DNA of 64,000 nt from Pedobacter sp. MC2016-15. GTDB lineage: Bacteria > Bacteroidota > Bacteroidia > Sphingobacteriales > Sphingobacteriaceae. The stretch covers positions 1 to 64,000 of the forward strand of contig NZ_JAPIVS010000006.1 in assembly GCF_026239695.1 (NCBI RefSeq). The letters run 5' to 3'. The position numbers were made by a program, and so were the translations under genes. Every line of letters starts with the position of its first letter. The stretch's first letter is position 1. Below, in pieces: positions 25,408 through 33,110 of this stretch. The notes beneath the pieces were generated by a model. It saw nothing but the letters and a program-made list of their open reading frames with translations, was not told the DNA's origin and ran no database searches.

Positions 25408-25589
25408 CTATTTTTTGGGCACAGGGATTTCAGGAGGATGAGAATTATCCCCTTTAAAGGATGATTTGTAATCAGCTTTTATTTTCCAAAAACCTTCAGG
25501 ATTAATCCGAAAATGCCTTGTACAAGATTAAAGCTCACATCAAATTTTTCATCAACCAAAATAGAAATTTCTAAGATCTCTTTGCTCAT
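25408..25589 (-). pseudogene. Possible small protein gene split by a one-base frameshift
   Basis: In the 322-bp spacer, an ATG at 25589 opens a frame reading MSKEILEISILVDEKFDVSF, then NLVQGIF, and stops early. The -1 frame continues without a break as RINPEGFWKIKADYKSSFKG, DNSHPPEIPVPKK and a TAG at 25408-25410. One additional T in the TTTT run (plus-strand AAAA at 25510-25513) would join them into a 60-residue protein. The joined product reads like real coding sequence, with an acidic start and a proline-rich end. It may be a frameshift mutation, an assembly error, programmed slippage, or chance. It lies downstream of tetR. Confidence 0.45.
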
Positions 25590-25621
25590 TTCAAACGACG
25601 TTACACGTAAATATAACCGTT

Positions 25622-25647
25622 TTCATACCGAAAACCAAAACGGTATG
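25622..25647. promoter_or_regulatory. Inverted repeat with ATACCGA half-sites, copy 1
   Basis: CATACCG (25624-25630) and CGGTATG (25641-25647) form a perfect inverted repeat around a 10-bp spacer, 35 bp upstream of the small split gene and just past the tetR stop. The first 20 bases (25622-25641) match 36241-36260 at 18 of 20 positions. Confidence 0.5.
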
Positions 25648-25694
25648 CAAAGAAATGACATTAAGTTATTACTTTGGTAATACTGACCCTGCCC

Positions 25695-26270
25695 TTACAA
25701 TGCAGCTTTCACCAGGAAAGGCAGTATTTCTTTTTGGAAACTTACAAAGTTTTTGCGGACGTCAGCATCACTAACAGAGGTAAAAGCAAAAGAGAATACT
25801 ATACTTTTACTTGCTTTAAGCAGAAATGCAAGTCCTTCTCTACGGGAAGGGTTGTTTTTAAAATGATCGAGGCCAAGATAGGCAGAGAGTAACAGCGATT
25901 CCAGCTGGTCTGACAGGTGTTTAAGGAATTCCTGTGAGTTGGCATTTTCACGGACAAAATCCCAGCCAATAAACTCGTTGCAAACTGTATAAGTGAGCCT
26001 GCAGGTTTTCATCACCAGCGCTTTCAGGTGCTCTTCCTCATCGCTGAACTGCGCTTTATTTTTTAAAATCTCGGTAAGGTTAAGGTCGAGGTAATCCATC
26101 AGGATAGCGTCAAGAACCTGTTCCTTACTTTCAAAGTATTTGTATATTGTAGCTTTCGCGATCTTTGCCTTTTTTGCGATCTCGTTTACACTGGTCTTGT
26201 GATAACCGTATTTCCTGAATAACTCTTTAGCAGCTCTAATGATGCTCTCTTTAATCTTTTCTGGTTCCAT
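25695..26270 (-). CDS. TetR/AcrR family transcriptional regulator
   Basis: A 191-residue repressor. The N-terminal helix-turn-helix spans about 8-50: IIRAAKELFRKYGYHKTSVN, EIAKKAKIAKATIYKYF and ESKEQVLDAIL, a textbook TetR DNA-binding domain. The C-terminal 130 residues are helical and would bind an unknown ligand. I chose ATG 26270, whose A lies within the stop codon of the upstream lipoprotein gene (one-base overlap), so the two are translationally coupled; the in-frame TTG at 26273 is less likely. The gene is third in a pheS-lipoprotein-tetR string. Confidence 0.92.
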   Translation of the reverse strand: MEPEKIKESIIRAAKELFRKYGYHKTSVNEIAKKAKIAKATIYKYFESKEQVLDAILMDYLDLNLTEILKNKAQFSDEEEHLKALVMKTCRLTYTVCNEFIGWDFVRENANSQEFLKHLSDQLESLLLSAYLGLDHFKNNPSRREGLAFLLKASKSIVFSFAFTSVSDADVRKNFVSFQKEILPFLVKAAL

Positions 26271-26683
26271 CAATTAGTTACTTGTAATGTATTACCTGAT
26301 ACTCTTACACTATACTGCTTTAAAGACAGTGTAGCCGGGGCTTTTGCCGGGCTGCCATCTTCCAAAAGGAACTTTGCTCCTGAACAGGGATCTGTTACGG
26401 TAAAAGCTCCTTCATCTAACACGACAGCACATCTTTCTCCCGGATTTACTGTACTGCAACGGTCATAGGCTACATAGCCATTTAGTATCGTCCTGTAGAG
26501 TACCAAACCTGATACGCCATAACCATCAATCAGCACGGCGCGGCCTGAGTTGGTTAAATTTATCAAGCTGGGGTCTGTTAGCGGCCGGTTGAAATTTACC
26601 GCTACGTTAGGTACCATATTGGAAGCCTTACCACAGCCACTGAGAACTAATACCGTCAAAATAATCCAGGCAGCTCTGATCAT
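26270..26683 (-). CDS. Rieske-like lipoprotein with incomplete cluster ligands
   Basis: A 137-residue lipoprotein with lipobox LSGC (C17). The rest follows the pattern of Rieske [2Fe-2S] domains of Bacteroidota: VLIDGYGVSGLVLYRTILNG, VAYDRCSTVNPGERC and DPCSGAKFLLEDGSPAKAPA, then LKQYSVRVSGNTLQVTN. Cysteines 76, 85 and 100 remain, but the two histidines of the C-x-H / C-x2-H ligand set are missing (DPCSGAKF in place of CPCHGSKF). A cluster of the normal type is therefore unlikely. It starts 2 bp after pheS and overlaps tetR by one base. Confidence 0.75.
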   Translation of the reverse strand: MIRAAWIILTVLVLSGCGKASNMVPNVAVNFNRPLTDPSLINLTNSGRAVLIDGYGVSGLVLYRTILNGYVAYDRCSTVNPGERCAVVLDEGAFTVTDPCSGAKFLLEDGSPAKAPATLSLKQYSVRVSGNTLQVTN

Positions 26684-26685
26684 TC

Positions 26686-27723
26686 TTAGATCAATGACGT
26701 TTTAAATTGTTTAAGGAACCTTGCATCATTTTCTGAGAACAACCTTAGATCCTTTATTTCAAATTTCAGATTTGCAATTCTTTCTATTCCCATACCAAAA
26801 GCAAATCCGCTGTATTTCTTGCTGTCTATACCACAATTTTCCAACACATTGGGATCAACCATTCCACAACCCAGTATCTCTACCCAGCCACTATATTTAC
26901 ATAACTGGCAACCATCACCTTTACAGATCGTACAAGAGATATCCATTTCTGCTGAAGGCTCTGTGAAGGGGAAATAAGAAGGACGGAAACGCACTTTGGT
27001 ACCTTCACCATACAGTTCCTGCACAAAGTAAAAAAGTGTCTGCTTCAGATCTGCGAAGGACACCTTCTCATCTACGTACAATCCTTCTACCTGGTGGAAG
27101 AAGCAGTGTGCCCTTGCAGAGATGGCCTCATTCCGGTATACACGTCCTGGCATTAAAGCCCTGAATGGCGGTTTTCCAGCCTCCATCATTCTCACCTGAA
27201 CCGAGGAAGTATGAGTCCTCAAGGCGATATCACCATGTTCACCACCTTTTTTTATAAAGAAGGTATCCTGCATATCTCTTGCCGGGTGTTCTTCAGGGAA
27301 GTTCAATGCGGAGAAATTATGCCAATCGTCTTCAATTTCCGGTCCTTCGGCTACTACAAAGCCTAGTTTACTAAAAATGTCGACGATCTCTCTTCTTACC
27401 AGCGCCAGCGGATGTCTTGTGCCCACTTCAAATCCCGCGCCCGGAAGTGTAAGGTCAAGGTTAGCATCTTTCCCTGCTGCTGCCGTAGTATCCTGCTCCT
27501 TCAAAGTCTGATACTTTGCTTCGGCAAGTTGTTTGAACTCATTTAAAACCTTTCCCAGGGTTCTTTTTTCCTCTGGTGATACAGCCTTAAATTCATCAAA
27601 AATATCTTTTATAATTCCTTTTGTACCCAGGAACTTTATTCTGAATTGCTCTAGTTCATCTGCATTTTCAGTAGAAAAAGCATTTATTTCAATCGTATAC
27701 TGTGTGATCTTATCTTGCAACAT
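26686..27723 (-). CDS. pheS: Phenylalanine-tRNA ligase alpha subunit
   Basis: A 345-residue class II synthetase subunit. Residues 1-90 form the coiled-coil tRNA-binding arm. The catalytic core has motif 2, RMMEAGKPPFRALMPGRVYR, and AHCFFHQVEGLYVDEKVSFA, and motif 3, GFAFGMGIERIANLKFEIKD, near the C-terminus. PheT is not adjacent, as in many Bacteroidota. The start ATG 27723 lies only 5 bp from a perfect -7 box (27729-27736), again pointing to a very short 5' leader. Length is typical. Confidence 0.97.
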   Translation of the reverse strand: MLQDKITQYTIEINAFSTENADELEQFRIKFLGTKGIIKDIFDEFKAVSPEEKRTLGKVLNEFKQLAEAKYQTLKEQDTTAAAGKDANLDLTLPGAGFEVGTRHPLALVRREIVDIFSKLGFVVAEGPEIEDDWHNFSALNFPEEHPARDMQDTFFIKKGGEHGDIALRTHTSSVQVRMMEAGKPPFRALMPGRVYRNEAISARAHCFFHQVEGLYVDEKVSFADLKQTLFYFVQELYGEGTKVRFRPSYFPFTEPSAEMDISCTICKGDGCQLCKYSGWVEILGCGMVDPNVLENCGIDSKKYSGFAFGMGIERIANLKFEIKDLRLFSENDARFLKQFKTSLI

Positions 27724-27728
27724 AATGC

Positions 27729-27736
27729 CAAATATA
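27729..27736 (-). promoter_or_regulatory. -7 element (TATATTTG) of pheS
   Basis: A perfect TAnnTTTG on the minus strand, separated from the pheS ATG by 5 bp. Confidence 0.4.
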
Positions 27737-27784
27737 CAGCTAATCCTTAATATATTTATAACACACCCGCCATTACATCAGGAA

Positions 27785-27813
27785 GCCGTCTTTTGAATAA
27801 ATCAAAAGACGGC
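27785..27813 (-). terminator. Hairpin between kbl and pheS
   Basis: A perfect 12-bp stem GCCGTCTTTTGA / TCAAAAGACGGC with a 5-base loop, 27 bp after the kbl stop. No U-run follows on either strand, so it may be a weak terminator or an RNA 3'-end stabiliser. Confidence 0.5.
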
Positions 27814-27839
27814 CCCGCGGAAGTAAAAAAGAATGCGCT

Positions 27840-29027
27840 CTAAATTACTTTTAGCTCTTTACCGATTTTCACAAAAGCAGCTATTGCTTTATCCAGGTGA
27901 TGTTGCTCATGAGCTGCTGAAAGCTGCACCCTGATCCTTGCTTTTCCCTGCGGAACAACAGGATAGTAAAATCCTATTACATAAATTCCTTCATCCAGCA
28001 TTTTTGCAGCAAATTCCTGGGCGAGTTTGGCATCATACAGCATCACAGGTACAATCGGGTGTACACCTTCTTTGATATCAAAGCCTGCCGCTGTCATTTG
28101 CTGACGGAAATACATCGTATTTTTTTCAAGTTCATCTCTCAGTTCCGTTGTTTCACGCAAAAGGTCCAGTACCGCTACTGAAGCACCAGCAATAGCCGGG
28201 GCGAGCGTATTCGAAAAAAGATAAGGTCTGGAACGCTGGCGCAGCATGTCAATAATTTCTTTTTTGCCGGCAGTAAATCCTCCTGAAGCACCACCTAAAG
28301 CTTTTCCTAAAGTTCCTGTGATGATATCGATCCTGTCAATTACACCGCAGTGCTCATGAGTACCCCTGCCGGTTTTACCCATAAAACCAGAACAGTGTGA
28401 TTCATCAATCATGACTAAAGCTTCATACTGGTCTGCAAGATCACAGATTTTATCCAGCTGCGCAATTGTACCGTCCATAGAGAATGCACCGTCGGTAACG
28501 ATGATCCGGTGTCTGTTTCCCGAAGCGGCTTTAAGCTGCTCTTCAAGGTCGGCCATATCATTATGTTTATAACGGAACCTCTTCGCTTTACATAAACGCA
28601 CGCCATCTATAATTGAAGCATGGTTCAACTCATCAGAGATAATAGCATCCTGATCATTGAAGAGAGGTTCAAATACTCCGCCATTGGCATCAAAAGCAGC
28701 GGCATATAATATGGTATCTTCTGTACCGAGAAATTGAGACAGTTTTTCCTCCAGTTCCTTATGTACGTCCTGTGTGCCACAGATAAAACGTACAGAAGAC
28801 ATCCCGTAGCCATATTTGTCAATAGCGCTTTTGGCTGCTGCAGTCACCCGGGGGTCTGAAGAGAGACCCAGATAATTGTTGGCACAAAAGTTTACAACTT
28901 CCTGGCCGGTGCTTACTTTAATATCTGCTCCCTGGGGAGTTACAATAACGCGTTCACGTTTATATAATCCGTCTTTCTCTATTTGCTCAAGTTCCTGTTT
29001 GAGAACAGGTTGTAATGTTTTGTACAT
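27840..29027 (-). CDS. kbl: Glycine C-acetyltransferase (2-amino-3-ketobutyrate CoA ligase)
   Basis: A 395-residue PLP enzyme of the alpha-oxoamine synthase family. With threonine dehydrogenase it cleaves 2-amino-3-oxobutyrate to glycine and acetyl-CoA. Visible motifs: FCANNYLGLSSDPRVTAAAK, the cofactor-contacting IDESHCSGFMGKTGRGTHEH and the PLP-lysine segment GTLGKALGGASGGFTAG near 245. The closely related BioF and serine palmitoyltransferase are alternatives, but DESHCSGFMGKTGRGT is typical of Kbl. No tdh is adjacent. A small open frame ends 8 bp upstream. Confidence 0.93.
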   Translation of the reverse strand: MYKTLQPVLKQELEQIEKDGLYKRERVIVTPQGADIKVSTGQEVVNFCANNYLGLSSDPRVTAAAKSAIDKYGYGMSSVRFICGTQDVHKELEEKLSQFLGTEDTILYAAAFDANGGVFEPLFNDQDAIISDELNHASIIDGVRLCKAKRFRYKHNDMADLEEQLKAASGNRHRIIVTDGAFSMDGTIAQLDKICDLADQYEALVMIDESHCSGFMGKTGRGTHEHCGVIDRIDIITGTLGKALGGASGGFTAGKKEIIDMLRQRSRPYLFSNTLAPAIAGASVAVLDLLRETTELRDELEKNTMYFRQQMTAAGFDIKEGVHPIVPVMLYDAKLAQEFAAKMLDEGIYVIGFYYPVVPQGKARIRVQLSAAHEQHHLDKAIAAFVKIGKELKVI

Positions 29028-29035
29028 AGCGATAT

Positions 29036-29143
29036 TTATAATTGATCGGCTAAAGTTATAAAATTATCACCTAAGCGGGCATAAGTAGCACGATCTTTCT
29101 GTGAACAGGCTGCAGACTGAGACTGCGCCAAAATTAGCTTCAT
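29036..29143 (-). CDS. Candidate small ORF directly upstream of kbl
   Basis: A 35-codon frame from ATG 29143 to TAA 29036-29038, ending 8 bp before the kbl ATG. It reads MKLILAQSQSAACSQKDRAT, YARLGDNFITLADQL, which has a protein-like composition (amphipathic ending LGDNFITLADQL). The same frame stays open for about 20 codons further upstream. It could be a short leader gene, a small protein or a gene remnant. No homology is known to me. Confidence 0.3.
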   Translation of the reverse strand: MKLILAQSQSAACSQKDRATYARLGDNFITLADQL

Positions 29144-29235
29144 GTCCTCATGATCCGTTTTTGGAGCAAAAAGTAGTCTCAAACAATAATACAGCGTAAA
29201 TTAACGTCTGTGAATAAAAAAATAATTCAAACAAT

Positions 29236-29255
29236 ATAAATATTCAAATATTTAT
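29236..29255. promoter_or_regulatory. Palindrome 1 upstream of the XRE-S24 repressor
   Basis: ATAAATATT-CA-AATATTTAT: two perfect 9-bp half-sites separated by 2 bp, 91 bp upstream of the repressor ATG. AT-rich, so partly expected by composition. Confidence 0.4.
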
Positions 29256-29281
29256 TTCTTACATTGCAATAGATTGTAGTT

Positions 29282-29299
29282 AAAGATAACTTTATCTTT
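29282..29299. promoter_or_regulatory. Palindrome 2 and promoter of the XRE-S24 repressor
   Basis: AAAGATAA-CT-TTATCTTT: two perfect 8-bp half-sites around 2 bp. The right half overlaps TATCTTTC (29293-29300), one base off the TAnnTTTG -7 consensus, so a protein bound here would block transcription. An autoregulatory operator is the simplest reading. Confidence 0.5.
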
Positions 29300-29345
29300 C
29301 TATAACAAAATTATATTTTAACAATTAATTTTCGAACTTAAATAA

Positions 29346-30032
29346 ATGACTAACAATCAAAGAGAAAATTTCGGACCTCGCTTAAAAGAGATACGTTTAG
29401 CGAAGAAAATGACCTTACAGGAGTTCTATGGGGTAGTAGCCAAACATGTAAACAACTTCTCGCCTATAGAAAATGGCGCAAGAAGGATCGGAAGACGGCT
29501 ATCAGAAGAGGTGATAAGATATTATCATATCAATGAAAAATGGCTGGCCACGGGCAATGGCAATATGTTTACTGATGATGAACTCCACGCGGCGGAAATT
29601 CCCGGAAGGGAAGACTCAAATCAAGGTGTGCCATTCATCAATATTAATCCATCTGAAATCTCATCAGGAGAATTTAATCTGCTCAGAGAACGGCCGGAGT
29701 ATTATGTGAATTTCAGACCTTTCAATGATTGTGATGCCTATCTGCCCATCTACGGCGACAGCATGTACCCTAAGTATGCAAGTGGTGAAATTATTGCAGT
29801 GAGAGAAGTGATCAACAAAGACATCATTCAGTGGGGCGAAGCTTACCTGATCATTACTGATGAATACGCCAATAATATTACCACTGTAAAACTGCTTTTT
29901 GAGCATAACAGCACCAGCAAGATTGTACTTCGCGCCTCAAATCCAAATTATAAAGGTGATACTATTCTTGACCGTAATGTTATTAAAAGACTGTTTATTG
30001 TGAAAGGTAAAATTACCAGGAATCAACTCTGA
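29346..30032 (+). CDS. XRE-family repressor with S24 peptidase-like domain
   Basis: A 228-residue CI/LexA-like regulator. The N-terminal helix-turn-helix covers about 8-65 (GPRLKEIRLAKKMTLQEFYG, then NFSPIENGARRIGRRLS). The C-terminal S24 domain has the nucleophile Ser in PIYGDSMYPKYASGEIIAVR and the general-base Lys in NITTVKLLFEHN, both expected for self-cleavage. No prophage or target genes surround it. The linker holds no clear Ala-Gly cleavage site. Two palindromes upstream suggest autoregulation. It may respond to DNA damage or be a stress regulator. Confidence 0.85.
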   Translation: MTNNQRENFGPRLKEIRLAKKMTLQEFYGVVAKHVNNFSPIENGARRIGRRLSEEVIRYYHINEKWLATGNGNMFTDDELHAAEIPGREDSNQGVPFININPSEISSGEFNLLRERPEYYVNFRPFNDCDAYLPIYGDSMYPKYASGEIIAVREVINKDIIQWGEAYLIITDEYANNITTVKLLFEHNSTSKIVLRASNPNYKGDTILDRNVIKRLFIVKGKITRNQL

Positions 30033-30061
30033 AGATGCGTTATGGAAATTGGTTAAAAAAG

Positions 30062-30093
30062 AAAGGGATGATCCATCCAGAGTCATCCCTTTT
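30062..30093 (+). terminator. Terminator of the XRE-S24 gene
   Basis: Stem AAAGGGATGA / TCATCCCTTT (30062-30071 and 30083-30092) with an 11-base loop; the U-run is short (four). Confidence 0.75.
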
Positions 30094-30427
30094 CTAACCA
30101 AATATAAACCTGTATGAACGGGTTTTTCTTTTATGATAGTATCAACAGAAATGCAGTTCTCAGAACATAAATACATTAATTCAATACCTATCGTCTTAAT
30201 CTTTCTAATTGTTGAAGATTCAACACCCAAAGATGGCAATTCCAATCATTTGTCAGACAATATTAACACTTTTTAACAACTCTACACAAATCAGAATAAG
30301 TTTTTGAAACGAAATGTCAAAAAGTTAACGCGAAATACCATAATTTATTATAGTTCATCTGCCAAACATCAGCCACCGCATCTAAAATCACACAAATGAG
30401 CGTAATTGATAATGAGAATGATATAAA
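30094..30427. other. Gene-free AT-rich spacer
   Basis: About 330 bp between the XRE terminator and the stop of the LytTR gene. I see no convincing frame, RNA gene or repeat here. A frame antisense to the XRE 3' end crosses the terminator and was rejected. Confidence 0.6.
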
Positions 30428-31126
30428 TTATCGTTTCAACCAGAGTTTTACTTCATCAGCATAACTTCCACTAACCGGAAGCTCAACAGATGTAAGCTTA
30501 ATCTTTCTGTTCTGAAGAGACCTGACTTTTTTTACAGGGACGATGAAACTGCGATGGATTCTCTTAAAGTCTTCTGCAGGAAGTTTTTCCAGTATACGCT
30601 TGAGTGGCATCAGGGTAAGTACCGGGACGGCCCCCTCAAGATGTATCTTGACGTAATCTTCCATACTCTCCAGATATTCGATATGCTTTAATACGACTTT
30701 CATCATCCGGTATTCGGAATTGACGTATATGCAGGCATCATCCGGGGATGAAGGAGAATTATTTTTGTACTTATAATAATCAACAGCTTTGTTTACAGCT
30801 TTTGTGAACCGCGTTGCATCGATAGGCTTGAGCAGATAATCTATAGCCTCCAGTTCAAAACCTTCAAAAGCAAATTCTGTAAACGCTGTAGTAAAAATGA
30901 TCAAGGGCTTTTTAACCAATGCTTTTGCCAGATCGATACCGGAAATGTCAGGCATACTCACGTCCAGGAAAAGGAGGTCTACTTCATTTCTTTTGATATA
31001 TTCCGCTCCGGAAACAGCATCTCCAAATGTCTGTAAGAGTTCCAGATCAGGGAAACGCGAGATGAAAGTATTGATCAGGTGAATAGCAAGAGGTTCATCA
31101 TCTATTGCAACACATTTTAAAGGCAT
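30428..31126 (-). CDS. LytTR family response regulator
   Basis: A 232-residue regulator. The receiver domain is residues 1-118, with acidic pocket DDE near 8-10, phosphoacceptor D54 in VDLLFLDVSMPDISGIDLAK and Lys in YLLKPIDATRFTKAV. The C-terminal LytTR DNA-binding domain (about 130-232) has CIYVNSEYRMMKVVLKHIEY and FKRIHRSFIVPVKKVRSLQN. Partner kinases of this family usually are LytS/5TM-5TMR or YpdA-type; none is adjacent, so it is an orphan in this window. The weak -7 match TATATTTA is upstream. Confidence 0.94.
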   Translation of the reverse strand: MPLKCVAIDDEPLAIHLINTFISRFPDLELLQTFGDAVSGAEYIKRNEVDLLFLDVSMPDISGIDLAKALVKKPLIIFTTAFTEFAFEGFELEAIDYLLKPIDATRFTKAVNKAVDYYKYKNNSPSSPDDACIYVNSEYRMMKVVLKHIEYLESMEDYVKIHLEGAVPVLTLMPLKRILEKLPAEDFKRIHRSFIVPVKKVRSLQNRKIKLTSVELPVSGSYADEVKLWLKR

Positions 31127-31221
31127 ATAACAAGTTCTATCGCCCTAAATATACAACATTTGATGAAGAACAAAGCAGCAGCCAAGCAGTAATTGCCTAA
31201 TCAGCCTTTGTAAACAGAACC

Positions 31222-31356
31222 CTACTTGTTAGTATCTGCAGTGACGTGATGCGCGGCTTGTACGCGGTTTTTCTTTTTAGACATTTTATAGGTTCCAATA
31301 ATAACCATAGAGGCCGCTACAAGCGAAAAAAGTAAGTTAAATGATCTTTTGTCCAT
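31222..31356 (-). CDS. Small single-span membrane protein
   Basis: A 44-codon frame, ATG 31356 to TAG 31222-31224. It reads MDKRSFNLLFSLVAASMVII, GTYKMSKKKNRVQAAHHV, TADTNK. A hydrophobic helix of about 16-18 residues (8-24) is bordered by basic residues, with KMSKKKNR right after it, so the N-terminus is short and the positively charged side is probably cytoplasmic. It occupies an otherwise empty 313-bp spacer between obg and the LytTR gene. The start, composition and position favour a real gene. Function unknown. Confidence 0.6.
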   Translation of the reverse strand: MDKRSFNLLFSLVAASMVIIGTYKMSKKKNRVQAAHHVTADTNK

Positions 31357-31439
31357 AATAGTAAGATGATTGTAACAAAATACAAAATCCGTGCCTATAA
31401 TAGAGGTCGACCAGGAAAATTGGTTTTTTATCAGAAAAA

Positions 31440-32462
31440 TTATTTTGATATCAGAGAGGTTTCCTCAGCATTGATGGCTTTCCAGATCATATCCTTTAAT
31501 TCCGTGATCCCCTTCTGGGCGACTGAAGAAATAAAGATTGATGGAATGTTTGCTGGAAGGTCCTGTTTCATCTCAGCAGTAAGTTCTTCGTCCAGCATAT
31601 CTGATTTTGTGATCGCCAGCAAATGAGGTTTCTGCATCAGTTCGGGATTATATTCGAGCAGTTCAGATTTCAGGATGTCATATTCAGCCTTTATGGAACG
31701 GCCGGTATCTGCAGGAACCATAAATAAAAGGACAGAATTTCGTTCTATGTGACGCAGGAAGCGGTACCCTAAACCTTTGCCTTTAGATGCACCTTCAATG
31801 ATTCCGGGAATGTCTGCCATTACAAAAGATTGGCTTCCGCGATAAGAAACAATACCCAGATTTGGCACCAGAGTGGTAAAAGGATAATCAGCAATTTCAG
31901 GCTTCGCTGCTGAGACTACGGAAAGCAAGGTTGATTTCCCTGCGTTTGGAAAACCAACGAGGCCTACGTCTGCCAGCACTTTCAGCTCAAGGACAACCCA
32001 CTGCTCTTTACCGGATTCACCTGGCTGTGCAAAACGTGGGGTCTGAAGCGTAGAAGTTTTAAAGTGCCAGTTACCCAGACCACCTCTCCCACCCGGAGTC
32101 AGAATTTCTGTCTGGCCGTCTTCAGTGATTTCGAAAAGCACTTCGCCGGTTTCAGCATCTTTGGCAATGGTACCCAATGGCACTTCTAAAAGCTCGTCCT
32201 TACCAAACTTACCTGAACTGGTAGAGCTTGATCCGGGTCCGCCGTCAGAAGCAATAATATGTTTGCGGTATTTCAGGTGCAGGAGCGTCCAGAATTGCGC
32301 GTTACCCTTAAGGATCACATGCCCTCCTCTTCCACCATCGCCACCATCCGGACCACCGGTAGAAGTCATTTTATCACGGTGCAAATGTGCAGATCCTGCC
32401 CCTCCTTTACCAGAACGGCAGCATATTTTAACGTAATCTACAAAATTTGAACCCTGTGACAT
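31440..32462 (-). CDS. obg: GTPase Obg
   Basis: A 340-residue ribosome-associated GTPase needed for 50S maturation and stress control. The N-terminal Obg fold (1-158) contains the Gly-rich turns GKGGAGSAHLHRDKMTSTGG and GGDGGRGGHVI. The G domain follows with G1 GFPNAGKSTLLSVVSAAKPE, G2 YPFTTLVPNLG, G3 DIPGIIEGASKGKGLG and G4 AITKSDML. No C-terminal OCT/TGS domain is present, as usual in this phylum. It starts 6 bp after adk, so adk-obg form one transcript. Confidence 0.97.
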   Translation of the reverse strand: MSQGSNFVDYVKICCRSGKGGAGSAHLHRDKMTSTGGPDGGDGGRGGHVILKGNAQFWTLLHLKYRKHIIASDGGPGSSSTSSGKFGKDELLEVPLGTIAKDAETGEVLFEITEDGQTEILTPGGRGGLGNWHFKTSTLQTPRFAQPGESGKEQWVVLELKVLADVGLVGFPNAGKSTLLSVVSAAKPEIADYPFTTLVPNLGIVSYRGSQSFVMADIPGIIEGASKGKGLGYRFLRHIERNSVLLFMVPADTGRSIKAEYDILKSELLEYNPELMQKPHLLAITKSDMLDEELTAEMKQDLPANIPSIFISSVAQKGITELKDMIWKAINAEETSLISK

Positions 32463-32468
32463 AACTCT

Positions 32469-33044
32469 CTATGATTGATATTGATCGACCACACTGCATA
32501 GTTCAGCAAAGATATCATCGATCTTGCCGATGCCATTTACTTTACTCAATTTCTGCTGTGCTTCGTAATAAGGCAAAACATGAATTGTTTTGCTGAAATA
32601 CTCTTCTATGCGTTTTTGCAATTTATCTGCCTGGTCATCAACCCTGCCGGTTAACTTCTGACGTTCGGCAATTCTTTTGGTAAGTTCTTCCTGATCCACA
32701 TCCAGTGCAATTACTGCTGTGATTGAACTTCCTTTACTTTCCAGGAATTCATCCAGCGCCGCAGCCTGCGCTACTGTTCTGGGGAAACCATCAAAAATAA
32801 ACCCTTTAGCACCCGGATTCTTATCCACTTCATCTTCCAGCATGGCTATTGTAATTGCATCAGGCACCAACTGTCCATCAGCGATCAGTGCACTCACCTG
32901 TTTTCCAAGTGGGGTCTGATTGCTAATATGTGCTCTGAAAATATCACCTGTTGAGATGTGGTTCAATTGATAGCGTTCGATCAATTTTTCTGATTGGGTG
33001 CCTTTACCTGCACCCGGTGGGCCAAAGAGAACAAAATTAAGCAT
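32469..33044 (-). CDS. adk: Adenylate kinase
   Basis: A 191-residue short-type adenylate kinase (2 ADP to ATP + AMP). The P-loop GPPGAGKGTQSEKL is at 7-20, FDGFPRTVAQAAAL follows in the AMP-binding half and RVDDQADKLQKRIEEY after the LID. The LID is short and has no Zn Cys set. I chose ATG 33044 because MLNFVLFGPPGAGKGT is the normal family start. The in-frame extension back to 33146 runs into the tRNA gene and is not coding. Confidence 0.97.
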   Translation of the reverse strand: MLNFVLFGPPGAGKGTQSEKLIERYQLNHISTGDIFRAHISNQTPLGKQVSALIADGQLVPDAITIAMLEDEVDKNPGAKGFIFDGFPRTVAQAAALDEFLESKGSSITAVIALDVDQEELTKRIAERQKLTGRVDDQADKLQKRIEEYFSKTIHVLPYYEAQQKLSKVNGIGKIDDIFAELCSVVDQYQS

Positions 33045-33065
33045 TTGGATTATCTTTAAAATTTT

Positions 33066-33098
33066 AAAAGCCTTCCCGCCATAGGCAGCAAGGCTTTT
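33066..33098 (-). terminator. Hairpin after tRNA-Arg
   Basis: Arms AAAAGCCTT / AAGGCTTTT (33066-33074 and 33090-33098) lie between the tRNA 3' end and adk. The right arm gives a U-run at the end on the minus strand. It could end the tRNA transcript, or serve as a processing hairpin if adk is read from the tRNA promoter. Confidence 0.6.
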
Positions 33099-33110
33099 CT
33101 CAGTTGTTTG

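Noticed and set aside
29937..30245. 102-codon frame on the minus strand past the XRE gene
   Set aside because: It overlaps the XRE 3' end and runs through a well-formed terminator; composition is not protein-like.
30396..30464. 22-codon frame on the plus strand at the LytTR gene 3' end
   Set aside because: Very short, overlaps the regulator gene in antisense and has no ribosome-binding or conserved features.
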